Positions 10,588-21,995 of a stretch of DNA of 64,000 bases are shown piece by piece; position 1 is the stretch's first letter, and every line of letters begins with the position of its first letter. The notes beneath the pieces were generated by a model. That model was not told the origin of the DNA. It searched no databases and saw only the letters and a list, made by a program, of their open reading frames with translations. Origin of the DNA: Vanessa cardui. Its lineage: Eukaryota; Arthropoda; Insecta; Lepidoptera; Nymphalidae. The stretch spans positions 8,647,501-8,711,500 of the forward strand of contig NC_061135.1 in assembly GCF_905220365.1 (NCBI RefSeq), read 5' to 3'. A program made the position numbers and the translations under genes.

Positions 10588-11081
10588 CACGTCACATCTA
10601 TTAATAAATATTAATATTCGTGCTATTTTCTTTAACTTAAACCAAAGTTAGTAAATAAGATAAGTCTGTTTACTTTTGCATAAAATATCGTCATTATAAG
10701 ATTATTCTAATAAATATTTAAACTTGCAAATTTAATAAAAATGCTTTATACTATAATATCGGCAATGTTTTATGCTAATATTAGTATGTATGTATATATT
10801 TTAAAAGCGACGCTGTTGAGCAAAATTCTCCTTCATCTATAGTTTAGAGCCTACACAACACTCCTTTATAATGGGTTGGTGGATAGACACGATTATTTTT
10901 AGTTGTTACGCAAAAAACATATCGTTTTTGGTTATTATACTATTAATAGATTTATTAAATTAGTACCTAAAACAAATCCTTAGATAATTTAACTATTTAT
11001 TAATTTATATACATATATTTATACATTAATTAGAATTAAGAAATATCTTTTCTAGGATCTTATGTATATAGTATGCTATTA
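10588..11081. other. AT-rich DNA without recognised genes
   Basis: Nothing recognised between the RTE insertion and the first composite repeat. Confidence 0.45.
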
Positions 11082-11673
11082 TAAATAAAAATTTTAACAA
11101 AAAGAAAAACCGACTTCAAACAAAACACTATTTTAAAACAAATGAATATGCACGAAAAAGTAATAAAAATAATTGCGTATTCAACATATTTTTTATTCTT
11201 CCTAAGTTAAATGAAATGAAAAATATTAGACTACTTAAAAGTCGATTAACGATTATATCATGTAGTTATAATTATTGGTATATTTGGAGCCGGTGTCAGC
11301 CACGGTGCCCTTGCCCCAACAATCAAAAGAAAGAAGCGATACGAGCCCCTTGATTGATCCAGTATATTATTGTGTAAAAGGTAATCTGTAAAAAACATAT
11401 TTGTTAAAGTATTCTCGTATTGTTTTTTGATATATATACTGTAGGGTTTTATTGGCTGACACCGACTCCAAATATAACAATAATTATAACTACATGATAT
11501 AATCGTTAATCGACTTTTAAGTAGTCTAATATTTTTCATTTCATTTAACTTAGGAAGACTAAAAAATATGTTGAATACGCAATTATTTTTATTACTTTTT
11601 CGTGCATATTCATTTGTTTTAAAAAAGTGTTTTGTTTGAAGTCGGTTTTTCTTTTTGTTAAAATTTTTATTTA
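11082..11673. repeat. Foldback hairpin of composite copy 1
   Basis: The left arm (about 11082-11301, ending GGTGTCAGCC) is the reverse complement of the right arm (about 11454-11673, starting GGCTGACACC) with few mismatches. The loop of about 150 bases contains GCCCTTGCCCCAACAATC. An arm of ~220 bp is long enough to form a cruciform or, if transcribed, long double-stranded RNA. Confidence 0.8.
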
Positions 11674-12021
11674 TTTTTTGATTTTAAGTGAAGCTGATGT
11701 TGACTAACTAATTTTTTTTAATATGGATAGATTAAGCGTTCCGTTTATATAAGTCAGAAACTACTTCGAGGACAACTCCAAAGGAAACTTGCGAATAAAG
11801 CAAAAATAGACTTTCGAAAATGCGGATTTAATACGTCACGCGGCGTAAACAACAAGGATCCCTCGAAAGAGCTGTAATCGAACTCAGAAAAAAACTTTGA
11901 AAAAGAGCAACTATATTTCGTACATCATATGACATCACATCACATACACAAAATTTGATTAAAGATAATAAGAAATTCTGCCCCATATCGCACCCTAACT
12001 GCGAGCCGTATAGGAGTTCCA

Positions 12022-12273
12022 TCACTACATAGTATAAAACAAAGTCGCTTTCTCTGTCCCTATATCTTTAAATCTACGCAACGGATTTTGATGCGGTTTT
12101 TTTTAAAAGATAGTGTGATTTAAGGGGAAGGTTTGTGTATATTACACATGAACAATATAGTAAAGAAACACTGATAATTTTAGAAGTTTGCGATGTGATG
12201 TCGTAAATAAACAAATTCTGTAGTATATTTAGTATCAGTATTGCACCCGTGCGAAGCCGGGGTTGGTAGCTAG
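12022..12273 (+). mobile_element. Non-autonomous Helitron inside composite copy 1
   Basis: Starts TCACTACATAGTATAAAACA and ends GTGCGAAGCCGG...GGTAGCTAG, followed by T and preceded by A, as expected for a Helitron between A and T. Same family as 6293 and 21053. It sits at the same place in all three composite copies. Confidence 0.75.
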
Positions 12274-12788
12274 TTGATTATAATATTCGACTATGATAAT
12301 TACATAAACATAACCACATTACGGAAGGTGACTCAAATATCCAAATAACCTATAAATAAAAGATTCGACTGAGTATCGCTAACGTGCTCCTCAAAATTGT
12401 TCCGTTCCCTTCCGTTCCGTTACTTTGTCATGGATCCTGTGCTCAGAGCCTTACCAAACTTTCACCAAATTACCCTTGAAGTATATTTTTTATAATAAAA
12501 AAAGAATTATCAAAATTAGTTAACGTGATTTTCAGTTATTCACCTATTTGTCGCGCATATACATAATGCAAATTTAAGACTTATGTCGTTTTCACATGGA
12601 TACCATCATCAGAAAAAAAATAAAAATAAAATGGGACCCCACGGGAAGCACTACCTTTCAAACAAAAAAAAATTATCAAACTCGGTCCACCCAGTGAAAA
12701 GTTATGAGGTAACAAACATAAAAAAAAAAAAAAAAAAAAAAAATACAGACGAATTGATAACCTCCTTCTTTTGGAAGTCGGTTGAAAA

Positions 12789-13300
12789 TAGAAATTCAAG
12801 TGCTCGTTCGAAATTTAAATTTTCAAGACTTGAGTCTATTCAAAGTACGTAGTAAGTCCAGTATTATACAAAATAATATTATGTAAAATATACAAAACAG
12901 AATTAGAAAACATTGTAAATAAAACGTGGGCGGTTTATTTGGGCAATATGGTCAATTTCGTACAGATCACTCAGTGCTTTGAAATAAATCTCAGTTCATC
13001 TCTTAGTTCACAAATAAATGTCTACGTTTAATGCGAGAAATGTTACTGAATGTGATTTGTGTGTTCTAGACTATTTACTGGCCATTTATATTAAGAATAT
13101 TTACATAACTTATTTGTTTTCGTTGCTACATTGTGTATTTGTTTCGTTTTTACTAAAGTTTTGCTATTTTATGTAATTGCAAGAATTGTATATATTTATC
13201 ACTATTTACTAAAGTAATTAATCAATGTATTTGTTCAATATTTTTTCGTTATTTAGATCCTTAATGAATTTATTATATTTATTTAAACTTCACAAACAAA
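12789..13300. other. AT-rich spacer between composite copies
   Basis: No gene or recognised repeat in this ~510-bp spacer. Confidence 0.45.
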
Positions 13301-13896
13301 TAAATAAAATTTTAACAAAAAGAAAAACCGACTTCAAACAAAACACTATTTTAAAACAAATGAATATGCACGAAAAAGTAATAAAAATAATTGCGTATTC
13401 AACATATTTTTTAGAGTCTTCCTAAGTTAAATGAAATAAAAAATATTAGACTACTTAAAAGTCGATTAACGATTATATCATGTAGTTATAGTTATTGGTA
13501 TATTTGGAGCCGGTGTCAGCCACGGTGCCCTTGCCCCAACAATCAAAAGAAAGAAGCGATACGAGCCCCTTGATTGATCCAGTATATTATTGTGTAAAAG
13601 GTAATTTGTAAAAAACATATTTGTTAAAGTATTCTCGTATTGTTTTTTTGATAGATATACTGTAGGGTTTTATTGTCTGACACCGACTCCAAATGTAACA
13701 ATAATTATAACTACATGATATAATCGTTAATCGACTTTTAAGTAGTCTAATATTTTTCATTTCATTTAACTTAGGAAGACTCTAAAAAATATGTTGAATA
13801 CGCAATTATTTTTATTACTTTTTCGTGCATATTCATTTGTTTTAAAATAGTGTTTTGTTTGAAGTCGGTTTTTCTTTTTGTTAAAATTTTATTTAT
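13301..13896. repeat. Foldback hairpin of composite copy 2
   Basis: Arms of about 220 bp as in copy 1, meeting around the GGTGTCAGCC...ACACCGAC landmarks. Some arm mismatches differ from those in copy 1, so the arms have drifted independently. Confidence 0.75.
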
Positions 13897-14240
13897 TTTT
13901 TGATTTTAAGTGAAGCTGATGTTGACTAATTTTTTTTAATATGGATAGATTAAGCGTTCCGTTTATATGAGTCAGAAACTACTTCGAGGACAATTTCAAA
14001 GGAAACTTGCGAATAAAGCAAAAATAGACTTTCGAAAATGCGGATTTAATACGTCACGCGGCGTAAACTACAAGGATCCCTCGATAGAGCTGTAATCGAA
14101 CTCAGCAAAAAAGCTTTGAAAAAGACCAACTATATTTCGTACATCATATGACATCACATCACATACACAAAATTTGATTAAAGATAGTAAGAAATTCTGC
14201 CCCATATCGCACCCTAACTGCGAGCCGTATAGGAGTTCCA

Positions 14241-14492
14241 TCACTACATAGTATAAAACAAAGTCGCTTTCTCTGTCCCTATATCTTTAAATCTACGCAA
14301 CGGATTTTGATGCGGTTTTTTTTAAAAGATAGTGTGATTCAAGGGGAAGGTTTGTGTATATAATACATGAACAATATAGTAAAGAAACACTGATAATTTT
14401 AGAAGTTTGCGATGTGATGTCGTATATAAACAAATTCTGTAGTATATTTAGTATCAGTATTGCACCCGTGCGAAGCCGGGGTGGGTAGCTAG
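14241..14492 (+). mobile_element. Non-autonomous Helitron inside composite copy 2
   Basis: TC start at 14241 (TCACTACATAGTATAAAACA), terminal CTAG at 14489-14492, then T. Same insertion point as in copy 1. Confidence 0.75.
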
Positions 14493-15016
14493 TTGATTAT
14501 AATATTCGACTATGATAATAACATAAACATAACCACATTACGGAAGGTGACTCAAATATCCAATTAACCTATAAATAAAAGATTCGACCGAGTATCGCTA
14601 ACGTGCTCCTCAGAATTGTTCCGTTCCCTTCCGTTCCGTTACTTTGTCATGGATCCTGTGCTCAGAACCTTATCAAACTTTCACCAAATTACCCTTGAAG
14701 TATATATTTTATAATAAAAAAAGAATTATCAAAATTGGTTAACGTGATTTTCAGTTATTCACCTATTTGTCGCGCATATACATAATGCAAATTTAAGACT
14801 TATGTCGTTTTCACATGGATACCATCGTCGGAAAAAAAAATAAAAAAAATGGGACCCCACGGGAAGCACTACCTTTCAAACAAAAAAAAAATTATCAAAA
14901 TCGGTCCACCCAGTGAAAAGTTATGAGGTAACAAACATAAAAAAAAAAAAAAAAACATAAAAAAAATAAAACCAAACGAATTGATAACCTCCTCCTTTTG
15001 GAAGTCGGTTGAAAAT

Positions 15017-16644
15017 ATCCAACATTACAGGATATACAGCGTGTTAAAACCGTGCAAAGGCGGCCTTATCAATAGAGCAATCTCTTTTACAATATTTACT
15101 TTAATTAATTAATTTTGATTCAGTATTTACTTTGAAAATTTATAGTATTTGTTTTTAATGCTGTTAACAAAATTATTGTTTTATATAATTGTATAAATAT
15201 ATTAATTATTTTAGTTAGCTTTATCGACATGACTTACACAGTTATGTGATTTATTTTTTCATTTTAGCTTAATTAATATTTTTTAACATTTTATTCTTAC
15301 AATTTACAATATAATGGATATAAATATAGTAAGAAATAATTTTGTTTCTTTTTGTTTCCATACAAGTGACAGTTCAAGATATTTTTGGGTAAAAATAACA
15401 TTTTATTCAAAAGTAAATTGATTTTCGATAAAAATATAAGATTTATCACAACTGGAAATACAATAATTTTGTAGTAAAAAATATATTCTGAAATTTCTAC
15501 CCAGAAAATGTTTATCAGCCATAGAAATGAATATAAAAGTTCCGATTGCCTCTTAAGGCTCGCCGTAGTTCAATCAGTAGAAATCTTTTCGCTGTATTTG
15601 CTTTTCTCTCTAACCTTATAAATGGTTATAGAAACCCTAGAAAGTATTAAATTTAGTCTTCATTTACAAAGTATACTAAATGTTATCCACGTCATAATTG
15701 AGAAAAAATCAATGGTGTGCGTGAATTTCCTTTAAACTATTAAACGTTTTATCCCAAGCTATTAATTACAATATAGATCTATTTCAACAGAAATGCAACG
15801 ACACAGACCTACCCTTTCTTACCGAATACATTCTAAAATTTTTCTCTAAAAATTTGTCCATGTACATAATATTCGTTTGTTAAAGTATTTATAGGCGTAA
15901 TAGTCACGAACTATCAATGCACATATCAATTTTTATTATTCAGCTACATTAAGTGTTATTACATATTAATTTCTTGAATCAAAATTTTACAATAACAAAT
16001 TAAATAAATAATTTAAATAATGAAATTTCCATTTAGTAAAATCAGTTATGTTAATTTTTTAATCCTTTTTAAGCTGCAGTTTTCAATTGGTTGTTTGATA
16101 AGTTTTTTTTTTTACAGTTGACGTTTTAATTCTCATCAGGTCAATAACATTTCACTATGATAAAAAGTCTAGACAAGAGATAAGCGGGCTTTCGTTAAAT
16201 TTGATTGAACCGAGCCATTTGGTCGGTCGGGCGCACTTTAAAAACTCAATTTTATTTCAAACCTTATCAGTGCTGTTAAATTGAGTTTATTTTTATATCT
16301 ATATTATTTACAAATATAAGTTCAATCAAATAAAATTGGTTGCCAGCCTTGTAAGACGTATAACTTTAAATGTTTGACGTATTACTTAATATGCCACATC
16401 AGTTATTAATTTTAAGTGTTTTCTGATAAGTTGATAATATAACCATGCTTATTTTATCGCCAAGGTTGGCGCAATGTTGGTCCAATCTCGGATTAAAAAA
16501 AGATTGTTTTAAGAAATAGGTATATTTAACAGAATATAAATAAGTTGGCATACTTATTTACGACTGGGTTTATATATAATTTTAGTTTTGTATTTCCGGT
16601 CATTGTTTTTTTACGTAAAAGTAAACGCTCCGCTGAATATTTAC
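15017..16644. other. AT-rich DNA without recognised genes
   Basis: No coding frame or known repeat recognised in 1.6 kb. A short locally GC-richer patch lies near 16200-16230. Confidence 0.45.
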
Positions 16645-16689
16645 GTCTTGTTGTTTTTTAATACTTCGCGTATTAAAGAACAACAAGAC
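16645..16689. repeat. 45-nt near-perfect hairpin
   Basis: Two 20-base arms pair with one mismatch around a five-base loop TTCGC. The left arm starts GTCTTGTTGTT and the right arm ends AACAACAAGAC. It lies in otherwise featureless DNA. It could be a palindromic relic of a transposon end or a structured transcript; nothing else identifies it. Confidence 0.6.
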
Positions 16690-16980
16690 TTAAATAGATC
16701 GTATATTCATTTAAATTGAATTTATTCGATTTTTATGAAAAAATATATATTATATAATCTATTCCCTACGAAAATGAATAAAATTTTGACAATGTTTTAA
16801 ATTATCAAATAACAATGAACTACAAATCATGAATGTATGTTAATTCGCTATAAGATTTATTATGATAACGAATCTTCAATTAAAATTTTCACTGTTATAT
16901 TTGGTCGCAATCTGGTTTATTTGTATATTGGTTCCACTATTGGTGGTAGTGATAATTAAGGACTATATAATAAATACAAT

Positions 16981-17300
16981 AAAAAAAGCCGAGATGGCCC
17001 AGTGGTTAGAACGCGTTCATATTAATCGATGATTTCGGGTTCAAACACAGGCAAGCACCGCTATATAGTATATGTGCTTAATTTGTGTTTATAGTTCATC
17101 TCGTGCCCGGCTGTGAAAGAAAACAACATGAGGAAACCTGCATGTGTATAGTTTCATCAAAATTCTGCCACGTGTGCATTCCACCATCCCGCATTAGAAT
17201 AGCGTGGTGGAATATGTTCCAAACCCTCTCCTTAATGGGAGAGGGGGCTTTAGCCCAGCAGTGGGAAATTTACAGGCTGTTACATTACTTTTTTTCCTTT
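16981..17300 (+). repeat. SINE-A copy, full length with target duplication
   Basis: The tRNA-like head starts GCCGAGATGGCCCAGTGG at 16988, with A-box TGGCCCAGTGG (16995-17005) and B-box-like GGTTCAAACAC (17038-17048), the internal RNA polymerase III promoter. The body includes TTCATCTCGTGC and GTGGTGGAATATG and ends CCCAGCAGTGGGAAATTTAC plus a T-rich tail. TAATAAATACAAT at 16968-16980 is repeated at 17301-17313. Confidence 0.85.
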
Positions 17301-17313
17301 TAATAAATACAAT

Positions 17314-18000
17314 TATGATAAAATATAATAAAGAAATATTCTTCTTAATTTTTTCTTAAATAAAAATAAACCTAATGTTGCTTTTGCTAAACATTTTCTA
17401 AAATTAAAAGTCGTATGTAAAATATTATATGTATGTTCTATTTTAATTTAATTTTAATGTAAAACTAAAAGAGTTTTGTACTCATAAAAATTAATAGTAA
17501 CAACCAATTAAAAAAATCGTGCATATTTTATTATGTATGTATAAAATAATCGTAATAACCTCACTACAGGCAAATTCTCGCCAAATGATTTTTTGCTACA
17601 ATTTTCTGTAAAATGATTTAAAGTTAAGTTTTAGCAAAAGCCGTATAGAAGTTGTTAATGCTTCACTAATAAGGAGGCATAAAGTTATTTTCACCAAGCT
17701 CGGATGCTGGTCTGTGAAACATGATATATAATTTATGTATACGAGTATATAGCATATTTGACTTAAGATCGTGGTTATCTGATGGGTGGTATCTGATCGG
17801 GCTTCTAGAAATAATCAGTAAAACAGGATTTAGAGAGTTGTAAGCAGTGACAAAACTGTGTGTTCAGTAATATTTGTATATTATATATTAATACATGTAC
17901 GGAAATTTGGTAATGATTTTGTGTCAAAATATTATGCTCATAACATTGGTACAAGCAACTAACACAAACTAATTACTCCTGTTACTCGACTGCATAAATT
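17314..18000. other. AT-rich DNA without recognised genes
   Basis: A weak SINE-B-like stretch (TGATGGGTGGTATCTGATCG) occurs near 17778 but is too short to call. Nothing else seen. Confidence 0.4.
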
Positions 18001-18200
18001 GTAAAGGGACGCTTGAATGCAAAATGTTATTATACAATTAGTGAGTTCATAGTTGATAGCAAACCCTGGGAATGAAACGATCGCCTCCTGGTAATTTCTT
18101 TGTTATATTGGATATTATATAAACTATAAAAGACAAATAAAGAAAATCAAATCTGCTAAGTTTCTTGCTCCGGTTCTCGCTCCTTCATTTTCTTTAGCAA
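18001..18200 (+). pseudogene. LINE 3' end with C-terminal codons
   Basis: The frame 18001-18075 reads VKGRLNAKCYYTISEFIVDS then KPWE and stop TGA. This is the extreme C-terminus of a jockey/CR1-like polymerase, whose usual form is VK..L..K.YY....F..D..PW. The 3' UTR continues through GAAACGATCGCCTCCTGG to a TTTCTTGCTCCGGTTC stretch. A related, more damaged copy lies at 26998. Confidence 0.7.
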
Positions 18201-18496
18201 ATCATTGGTTGTTATTAGTTTGACAATTAATAAGTAAATATGTGTAATGCTATGTATGTATATATGCTGTGTATGTGATAGTGCTCTATTATCAATAAGA
18301 AATTTTTGATTTGGTTTGTGCCTCGGAAAGAACGTAAGGTTGTAGGTATTAATATCTAGTCGTCTTACATATGAGAGGATACGTACGTCATTATTATTGT
18401 TTAGTTTATCTTGCGCGGTTGATCAGACCAGAGAAAATTACATTAAACTATAGTATTCAAAAAGAACTTTAATATGAAGTAAGTATGATATACACA

Positions 18497-18825
18497 ACGA
18501 CAACAACAACAACAACAGCCTGTTAATTTCCACTGCTGGGCTAAAGGCCTCCTCTCCCTTTGTGGAGAAGGTTTGGAACATATTCCACCACGCTGTTCCA
18601 ATGCGGGTTGGTGGAATACACATGTGGCAGAATTTCTATGAAATTTGTCACATGCAGGTTTTCTCAAGATGTTTTCCTTCACCGCTAAGCACGAGATGAA
18701 TTATAAAGACAAATTATGCACATGAATCAGCGGTGATTGCCTGGTTTTGAACCCGCAATCATCGGTTAAGATGCACGCGTTCTAACCATTGGGCCATCTC
18801 GACTCGTACTGGGCCATCTCGACTC
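18497..18825 (-). repeat. SINE-A copy with (GTT)n tail and target duplication
   Basis: GATATACACA at 18487-18496 is repeated at 18826-18835. The minus-strand 3' tail is a (GTT)n run (reverse of ACAACAACAAC near 18497-18517). At the 5' (head) end, GGGCCATCTCGACTCG is duplicated with a 20-bp period (18791-18806 and 18811-18826), so the first bases of the tRNA-like head are doubled. Otherwise full length. Confidence 0.85.
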
Positions 18826-18835
18826 GATATACACA

Positions 18836-19763
18836 CTGATATTTTTTTTAAATCCATTAATTCGACTAGATTATATTGAAAAAAAAAAAAACTTCAAAAA
18901 CGTAATGGTAGAACCTTATGAAACATAAATAAATATAATTTTTCAATGATATCAGTCCCTTTTAAGTAATAAATTAATTGGGTTATGAACTATTTTAACG
19001 CAGCGCAGTAATAAGTACTAAATTAATCTAGTTACTTTATTTAATTAAAGTTGGCCTTTATAGTTTTACTTAAAACTAGATCATTACTTTTAAATTATCA
19101 TTTAAATAAAATTACTCAACCATAAATTAGTTTCTATCAAATTAAAGATAAATATTATAAAGTTTGTTCACGTTAAATTAACATTGGACTAATAAATTGT
19201 TAAATCCATAAAAAGTTAAAATAATTACAGCTGAAAATTTTACAAACAAATCTTTGTGTAATTTAAAAAAAAAATGATTTCTGTCTCAAATGATTTAACA
19301 CGAATAATTTATTTCTTTTTTTTCTTCTTTAATCAATCTGTACAAATAATCCATCGCTTACATATTAATAGCTCATTAAGTCCATCATAGCTTTCAGTCT
19401 ACGTAATACGAGTGTATAATGGTTTTAAATTTCATAAACAGTTGAAGGCAATATTCCAGGAATGGATAAATATTTCTAGAAGCTTCGTCGAAATTATATT
19501 TCCATGAAACGTAGCGTTAAACTCTCTTTAAGTGGTCAAATTACTCGTAATTACGATATTACATAATGATATCATGTTCATGTGCAAGCTTTGTTTGATC
19601 TTCCAGATTTTGGAAAAAAAAATTATACACCGTATGGAATTTTTAGTTTGTTAGTTTATAAATTGATTCAGACATAGACATTATATAAGCAATTTTATAG
19701 TATAGCAATTGGGCTGACGTGGTACGTGATTACCGTCGTCCATTTGACACTTATCCTGTAGTT
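18836..19763. other. AT-rich DNA without recognised genes
   Basis: Nothing recognised. Confidence 0.45.
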
Positions 19764-19888
19764 TCATTCTTTACTCACCCATCAAACTGGAACACAATAA
19801 TACTCAGAACTACTGCTTAGCGATGGAATATATGATGGGTATATCTACCTAAACGGACTTCCACGAAGTCCTACCACCAAGTTAAGTA
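19764..19888 (-). repeat. Old SINE-B fragment (5' part)
   Basis: Reverse-complement landmarks are CTCACCCATCAAACTGGAAC, ATGATGGGT, and AGTCCTACCACCAAG at the 5' end. Many substitutions. Confidence 0.6.
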
Positions 19889-19927
19889 TTCTGTACCTCT
19901 TTGATTTAAAACATATCTCTTTTAAAA

Positions 19928-20152
19928 CCTGTTGACTTTCAAGCAGGATATATTAATTGAAATAATTGTATTTAATTAACATGACGTTGTATTTTTTAAA
20001 TGTTAAAAGAGAGTAACTACTGAGTTTCTTGCCGGTTCTTCTCGGTAGAATCTACTTTCCGAACCGGTGGTAGCTTCACTTAATTGTAAAATGACGATTT
20101 AAAAGTGCTTATAAAAGCCTACTTGAATAAAGTTTATTTTGATTTTGATAAA
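19928..20152 (+). repeat. LINE 3' UTR segment
   Basis: Starts GTTGACTTTCAAGCAGGATA and includes AGTTTCTTGCCGGTTCTTCT and CCGAACCGGTGGTAGCTTCA. It ends AATAAAGTTTATTTTGATTT, with a polyadenylation-like AATAAA. The same segment follows LINE C-terminal codons at 35041 and 60237, which identifies it as a LINE 3' end. Confidence 0.75.
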
Positions 20153-20616
20153 AGCGATGTGAAACAGTCAGGAGATAGAATAAGGAAATTAAATCTATTA
20201 TGAATATAAATATAATAATACACATTTAATTAATTTTAAATAAAAATATTACTAAACATTTTTCAAAGGATTTTAACGACGGGTTGCATGTTTGTTTTAT
20301 ATATAAATAAACTGTATATAATATTATAGGTATTACAAATTCATGGCGCCAATTTCAGACGGTAGTGGAGTTATATTTCAACGTCTAGAAACTTAACAAG
20401 AGACACTTGACCCCTTTCTGTGGATAGTACATCGTGTCGTTACTTAGAATGATAGTGTAATAATAATATAAATTTGTTTTCGCCTAATATATTTATTTGA
20501 ATACTGTAATTGAATGTATTCAAATATCATCATATCATGTCTATAATCCTTTTCGTATCTTTATTATATTCTAGACTTAAATTTATTCAATACTCTTCAT
20601 TATTATTAATTACATA
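20153..20616. other. AT-rich DNA without recognised genes
   Basis: Nothing recognised. Confidence 0.4.
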
Positions 20617-20760
20617 ATCTATATTTGATATTATTAATGTGAAAGTAACTCTGTCCGTCTGTCTGTCTGTAGCTCTTTCAGGACCAAACCGCTGAACCGA
20701 TTTTGATTAAATTTGGTATGAAGCAGACTTAAACTCCAAAAAAGGATAAAGAATATATAT
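20617..20760 (+). repeat. 5' part of a widespread lepidopteran repeat (Helitron-like)
   Basis: Begins TCTATATTTGATATTATTAA, then GAAAGTAACTCTGTCCGTCT with a (CTGT)n run, then CCGCTGAACCGATTTTGAT. I recall this module from many butterfly genomes. The TC start is compatible with a Helitron, but the 3' end is missing, so the class is tentative. Confidence 0.5.
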
Positions 20761-21052
20761 AATAATACATATTATTTAATTCATTACATAATAATTATTC
20801 AGATAATTGAGTGATTTTATTGTGTATGGTTATGTTAACCCTTTATATGTATTCTAATGAAATAGACGTTACACGCATGTAATCAGCTTATCGTATTACG
20901 TTATACACGTGTTCAAATGAATACCTCACATAACTTCATAAACAAAAAGGTTCTATATGAATATTTCAATTATAGGACTGATATAGGACTAACACATTTA
21001 ATTTTTTATTGATATTTATTAATGCACAAGTACTTGAAAATCTTAGTCTTTA

Positions 21053-21268
21053 CTAGCGACCGGCTTCGCACGGGTAATGCTGATACTAAATATACTACAG
21101 ATTTTTTCTTATTTCGTGACTATATTGTCCTTGTATTATATACAAGAACCTACGTTTCGAATCACACTAAGTATCTATAAAAAATCGCATCAAAATCCAT
21201 TGTGTAATTTTAAAGATTTAATCATACATAGGGCAGACAAGTAAGCAACTTCGTTTTATACTATGTGA
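21053..21268 (-). mobile_element. Non-autonomous Helitron, short complete copy
   Basis: On the minus strand it runs from TCATCACATAGTATAAAACG to a GCGAAGCCGG hairpin and terminal CTAG, followed by T. Same family as 6293 and 12022. It contains the family word CAAAATCCATTGTGTAATTT (plus strand). Confidence 0.7.
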
Positions 21269-21284
21269 TGATGATAATAATTAA

Positions 21285-21412
21285 ACTACCTCTCGAATCA
21301 CACTATCTATTGAAAAAAACCGCATCAAAATCCGTTGCGTAATTTTAAATGTCTAAGCATATGTAGGGACAGACAGCGGTAAGTGATTTTGTTTTAATAC
21401 TATGTAATGATA
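21285..21412 (-). repeat. Partial Helitron copy next to the complete one
   Basis: Only the 5' half of the same Helitron family is present (plus-strand words CTCTCGAATCACACTATCTA and CAAAATCCGTTGCGTAATTT). It directly follows the copy at 21053, giving a head-to-tail pair with one and a half units. Confidence 0.65.
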
Positions 21413-21710
21413 ATGTTAAACGAATTACTTTGTGAAAATAGTTTTTTAATTAAAATATTGTATGTAATTATTGACGCGTCTTGGGGGTAAGATATCTCGT
21501 ATGTGTGACGATATAGGCGTGACGCTCTCGATGCCGACAAAGGCGTTCTTTATCGTCAGCGTCGTACTCCCTAGTGTGCGAGAGGCGAGTCTGCTATAAT
21601 ATAATTCTTTACTAAATGTGTATTATTTATTTATTGGTGGTCCTTTATTTTTCAATAACCATCAATTTCGATGTTTCGCATCTGCTGAGCGTCCCGTGAC
21701 GATTACATTT

Positions 21711-21995
21711 TTCTAGGGTTCCGTAACTCAAGAGGAAAAAGCGGTACTCTATCGATCGTTAAAGATAAAAAGATACGGCCGTTTATGCCGCAAAAAACAT
21801 ATTTGACACTCTCAAGGGAATCCAAATTTATAGGATACTTTTCTTTTACCTAGAATCTAGATCTATGTATGACATTTGGCAAGTTTTACATAACTATTTT
21901 TTGATAATATGTAAATTCAAATACATATTTTATAATACAAGTATGCATATTATGTACAAATTTGTACGGAACACAAGTGTCCGGATTTTTATTTT
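21711..21995 (+). repeat. Interspersed repeat with GGGTTCCGTA start
   Basis: Starts CTAGGGTTCCGTAACTCAAG and ends near GTACGGAACACAAGTGTCCG. Both end modules resemble a common lepidopteran repeat (GGGTTCCGTACC...CGGAACCCTTCGTG). A related end module occurs at 31815-31862. Class unknown. Confidence 0.45.

Larger units (their letters stand above)
11082..12788 (+). mobile_element. Composite foldback repeat, copy 1 (~1.7 kb)
   Basis: It begins TAAATAAAAATTTTAACAAA, followed by AAACCGACTTC, and ends TGGAAGTCGGTTGAAAA, so the outer ends carry short inverted CCGACTTC words. The first ~590 bp (11082-11673) form a huge hairpin. The remaining ~1.1 kb contains a nested Helitron (12022-12273), TTCCGTTCCCTTCCGTTCCG near 12405, a poly-A tract and GAACCTCC-like end sequence. 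Closely similar copies occur at 13301 (direct) and 48534 (inverted). No protein is encoded and I saw no clear target duplication. The transposon class is unresolved. Confidence 0.75.
13301..15016 (+). mobile_element. Composite foldback repeat, copy 2
   Basis: Same structure and orientation as copy 1: foldback 13301-13896, Helitron 14241-14492, poly-A interrupted tract near 14940, and end GGAAGTCGGTTGAAAAT. Differences from copy 1 are scattered single bases and short A-run changes, so the two are recent relatives. Flanks differ, so copy 2 is not simply a tandem extension of copy 1 plus spacer. Confidence 0.75.

Noticed and set aside
10120..10590. 156-codon minus-strand open frame
   Set aside because: Fully antisense to the RTE reverse-transcriptase frame at 9593-10540.
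11258..11539. 93-codon minus-strand frame, repeated at 49779-50060 as a plus-strand frame
   Set aside because: It recurs only because both lie in the foldback hairpin of the composite repeat; the third copy is interrupted and the peptide has no protein-like features.
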